From: Bacillus testis
GTDB taxonomy: Bacteria; Bacillota; Bacilli; Bacillales; DSM-1321
Length of the DNA stretch: 64,000 nucleotides
NCBI RefSeq assembly: GCF_001243895.1
Contig: NZ_LN851186.1
Span: 2,319,300 to 2,383,299, forward strand
Direction: 5' to 3'
Below the pieces are notes generated by a model. That model made no database searches, was not told the DNA's origin, and worked only from the letters and a program-made list of their open reading frames with translations. Positions 63,401 through 64,000 of this stretch are shown here, one piece after another; within the stretch, counting starts at the first letter, position 1, and each line of letters begins with the position of its first letter. The position numbers and the translations under genes were made by a program.

Positions 63401-64000
63401 ATGAATTGCTTAAGCTCTCCAATCTGGTTATTAGGATGGCTTAGGTCGCGAAGTGATGTATAAAAGATTTCTTCGGCGCGAATCCCCCACTGGCGAAACG
63501 CATCAGCCGTACTCGTTTTAAAATGGCCAAAATCCAATTCATGCGCATCATGCTTATCGATTTGATTCACTACCAAATACAGTTTTTTGCCGCTCTCCTG
63601 CATTTTTTTCGCAAACAGGAAATTTTCCTGCGATTGCACATGGTTATAATCCATTACGTATAGTATGATATCCGCCAGATGAAGCGTCGACTCTGTCGAA
63701 ACACGGTGGGCATCATCCGTTGAATCAATCCCTGGAGTATCCAGGACTGCGCAATCTTCCGGAAGCGGAAAAAGGCCGGAATGAATATGTATAGATTGGA
63801 TGCTCTCTCCATTTTTACAATATGCTTTTATTTCATTCACATCATGATTGCCGGGAAAAACAGTGTGCGTGCCATCAAAGAAATAAACGGTGAATGCATC
63901 TTGCCCTTTCTTTACTTTTACAATATTCGCGCTTGTCGGTATAGGGCTCGAAGGCAGTACCTGCCGTCCCATTAAATAATTGATCATACTGGACTTGCCT
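60493..64000 (-). CDS. dynA: Tandem dynamin-like GTPase DynA (YpbR), N-terminus outside window
   Basis: About 1,168 C-terminal residues; the window cuts the first P-loop (GKSSMINYLM). Module 1: DTPGIDSTDDAH switch II, VVNQIDKHD G4, then long helices. Module 2, from about visible residue 570: GAFSAGKSSFANALL, VDTPGADSINARHT, LCNAIDLAQ. B. subtilis DynA is a bacterial dynamin with two fused GTPase units that tethers and fuses membranes and helps repair phage or antibiotic damage. A repeat copy overlaps its stop. Confidence 0.94.
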   Translation of the reverse strand, partial: GKSSMINYLMGRQVLPSSPIPTSANIVKVKKGQDAFTVYFFDGTHTVFPGNHDVNEIKAYCKNGESIQSIHIHSGLFPLPEDCAVLDTPGIDSTDDAHRVSTESTLHLADIILYVMDYNHVQSQENFLFAKKMQESGKKLYLVVNQIDKHDAHELDFGHFKTSTADAFRQWGIRAEEIFYTSLRDLSHPNNQIGELKQFIHEKIEYERGHLDESVLRSAAQLAKEHLAFVYEQQEGERSQAEHLLRDFDEKRRETIPQELARYESQLHELQSLPEQKRLKSIEALNELLKNAYLLSADSRQLIKDYLESRQKNFKIGMFFTKGKTDTERTKREDALRDELEERIKTQLVWHLREFAGKALAQANVESTSLENAAQNISIEVDMDELKQLVANQGDITGQYVLRYSEQVGDIIKKKAKSQMLLFLEEVKQTSLQQLSEEVSELDGLVRHFRRLQEALLAVGKLDEEYRVIQEGLQFIIDNKRVASDQETAGLMEAFKAEEEAMCISMPLPEEDDQPIDREATANQPMAIEAEMAGSRGESLTHWSMKLKQAAEDLENTAGFATLVEEMKEKAERMDNQYYTIALFGAFSAGKSSFANALLGEKILPVSPNPTTAVINKIMHSSDEAEHRTARIEMKSREMLLADVKLACNALDYSPADLEDAFVFSASLEMDSFKGDGREKAHLSFLKAFSTGYEAYKQKLGSTFIVDYEEYTAFAAEESKSCFVNEIVLYYDCPMTQKGIVLVDTPGADSINARHTNAAFHYIKNSDAILFVTYYNHPFAKSDREFLIQLGRVKDSFAMDKMFFLCNAIDLAQTQEELDDVTGYIRQQLESFGIRFPRLFPISSKEALRELHSEDAAMEHAFLEDSGMPRFQQAFNHFIQHELIELACSSARSAIKRAADMLHELIVTATSSEEEKAKRLQEVKEEYTDLASSIEQMPTEVEESKLAKESDELQYYIFQRVFLRYNDFFKESFNPAVLQDDGRDLKQALRKALRELIDSVGFDLEQEMRATSLRLERFIAKLIAEKQQQYQHLLNKTWKAVQLGEFRIQSYEVPDYGKAFASLSSADFKKELALFRNPKSFFEKNEKQKMAELLQQALRHPAQEYLEEQGLVAKGVYNHHLLSELDALKKQTLHLIEEVWESYQAALGSQTNTEELLTKEKTLVQLLS

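Noticed and set aside
1-64000. CRISPR array
   Set aside because: No regularly spaced direct repeats; dispersed repeats are far apart and diverged.

Overview
This window is chromosome from a low-to-mid GC endospore-forming member of the Bacillaceae. Support comes from strong AGGAGG-type ribosome binding sites, GTG and TTG starts, a YjcZ-type sporulation miniprotein, and many genes known mainly from Bacillus (YpmS, YpmR, YpjP, YpiP, BrxA, YwhD, YpdP, YpdQ, YpcP, DynA). From memory the backbone order resembles the B. subtilis ypb-ypq region, with rearrangements. I cannot name the species.

Layout. 1-8.7 kb: end of a class III aminotransferase, a YjcZ miniprotein, an SGNH lipoprotein, an EIIA-Glc-like protein, msrA-msrB, a DUF4397 protein, ypmS-ypmR, the Cu chaperone SCO1 and a divergent PCYCGC lipoprotein. 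8.7-17.5 kb: tatA and tatC, ilvA, a PlsC-type acyltransferase, dfrA-thyA, a DUF123 GIY-YIG protein, a two-halved EamA transporter, a macro-domain protein and ypjP. 17.5-33 kb: ypiP, brxA, an ABC-F protein, a glutathione peroxidase, fhs, metA (acetyl-CoA type by Glu111), mntR, trhO, a DUF1450 protein, an FMN reductase, a 7Fe ferredoxin, ywhD and topB. 33-41.5 kb: a YhgE/Pip protein, an AAC(3)-like acetyltransferase, an HD-GYP protein, RNase H-like YpeP, an ElaA-type GNAT, a MerR-like protein and a Cof-type phosphatase.

41.7-54.6 kb is an accessory island: three IS1182-type elements or remnants, a 5' fragment of a group II intron sitting just behind a terminator, an SLH protein, a frameshifted HEPN-like gene, a topoisomerase III remnant, and a 4.8-kb secreted RHS/WapA-like polymorphic toxin gene. 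The toxin gene is cut by one in-frame TAA and followed by a 57-codon two-TM gene that looks like its immunity partner. At the island's right side lies a YolD/WYL-like pair behind two LexA boxes. The backbone resumes at 54.7 kb with ypdP under a preQ1-I riboswitch, then ypdQ, an EamA transporter, small DUF genes, ypcP, a two-domain sulfurtransferase and dynA (cut by the window edge).

The main unexplained structure is a family of about ten dispersed 90-150 bp intergenic repeats, in both orientations. One end of the repeat (ACTTTAT) overlaps or abuts the stop codon of the neighbouring gene in six copies. No CRISPR array, rRNA or complete tRNA was seen.
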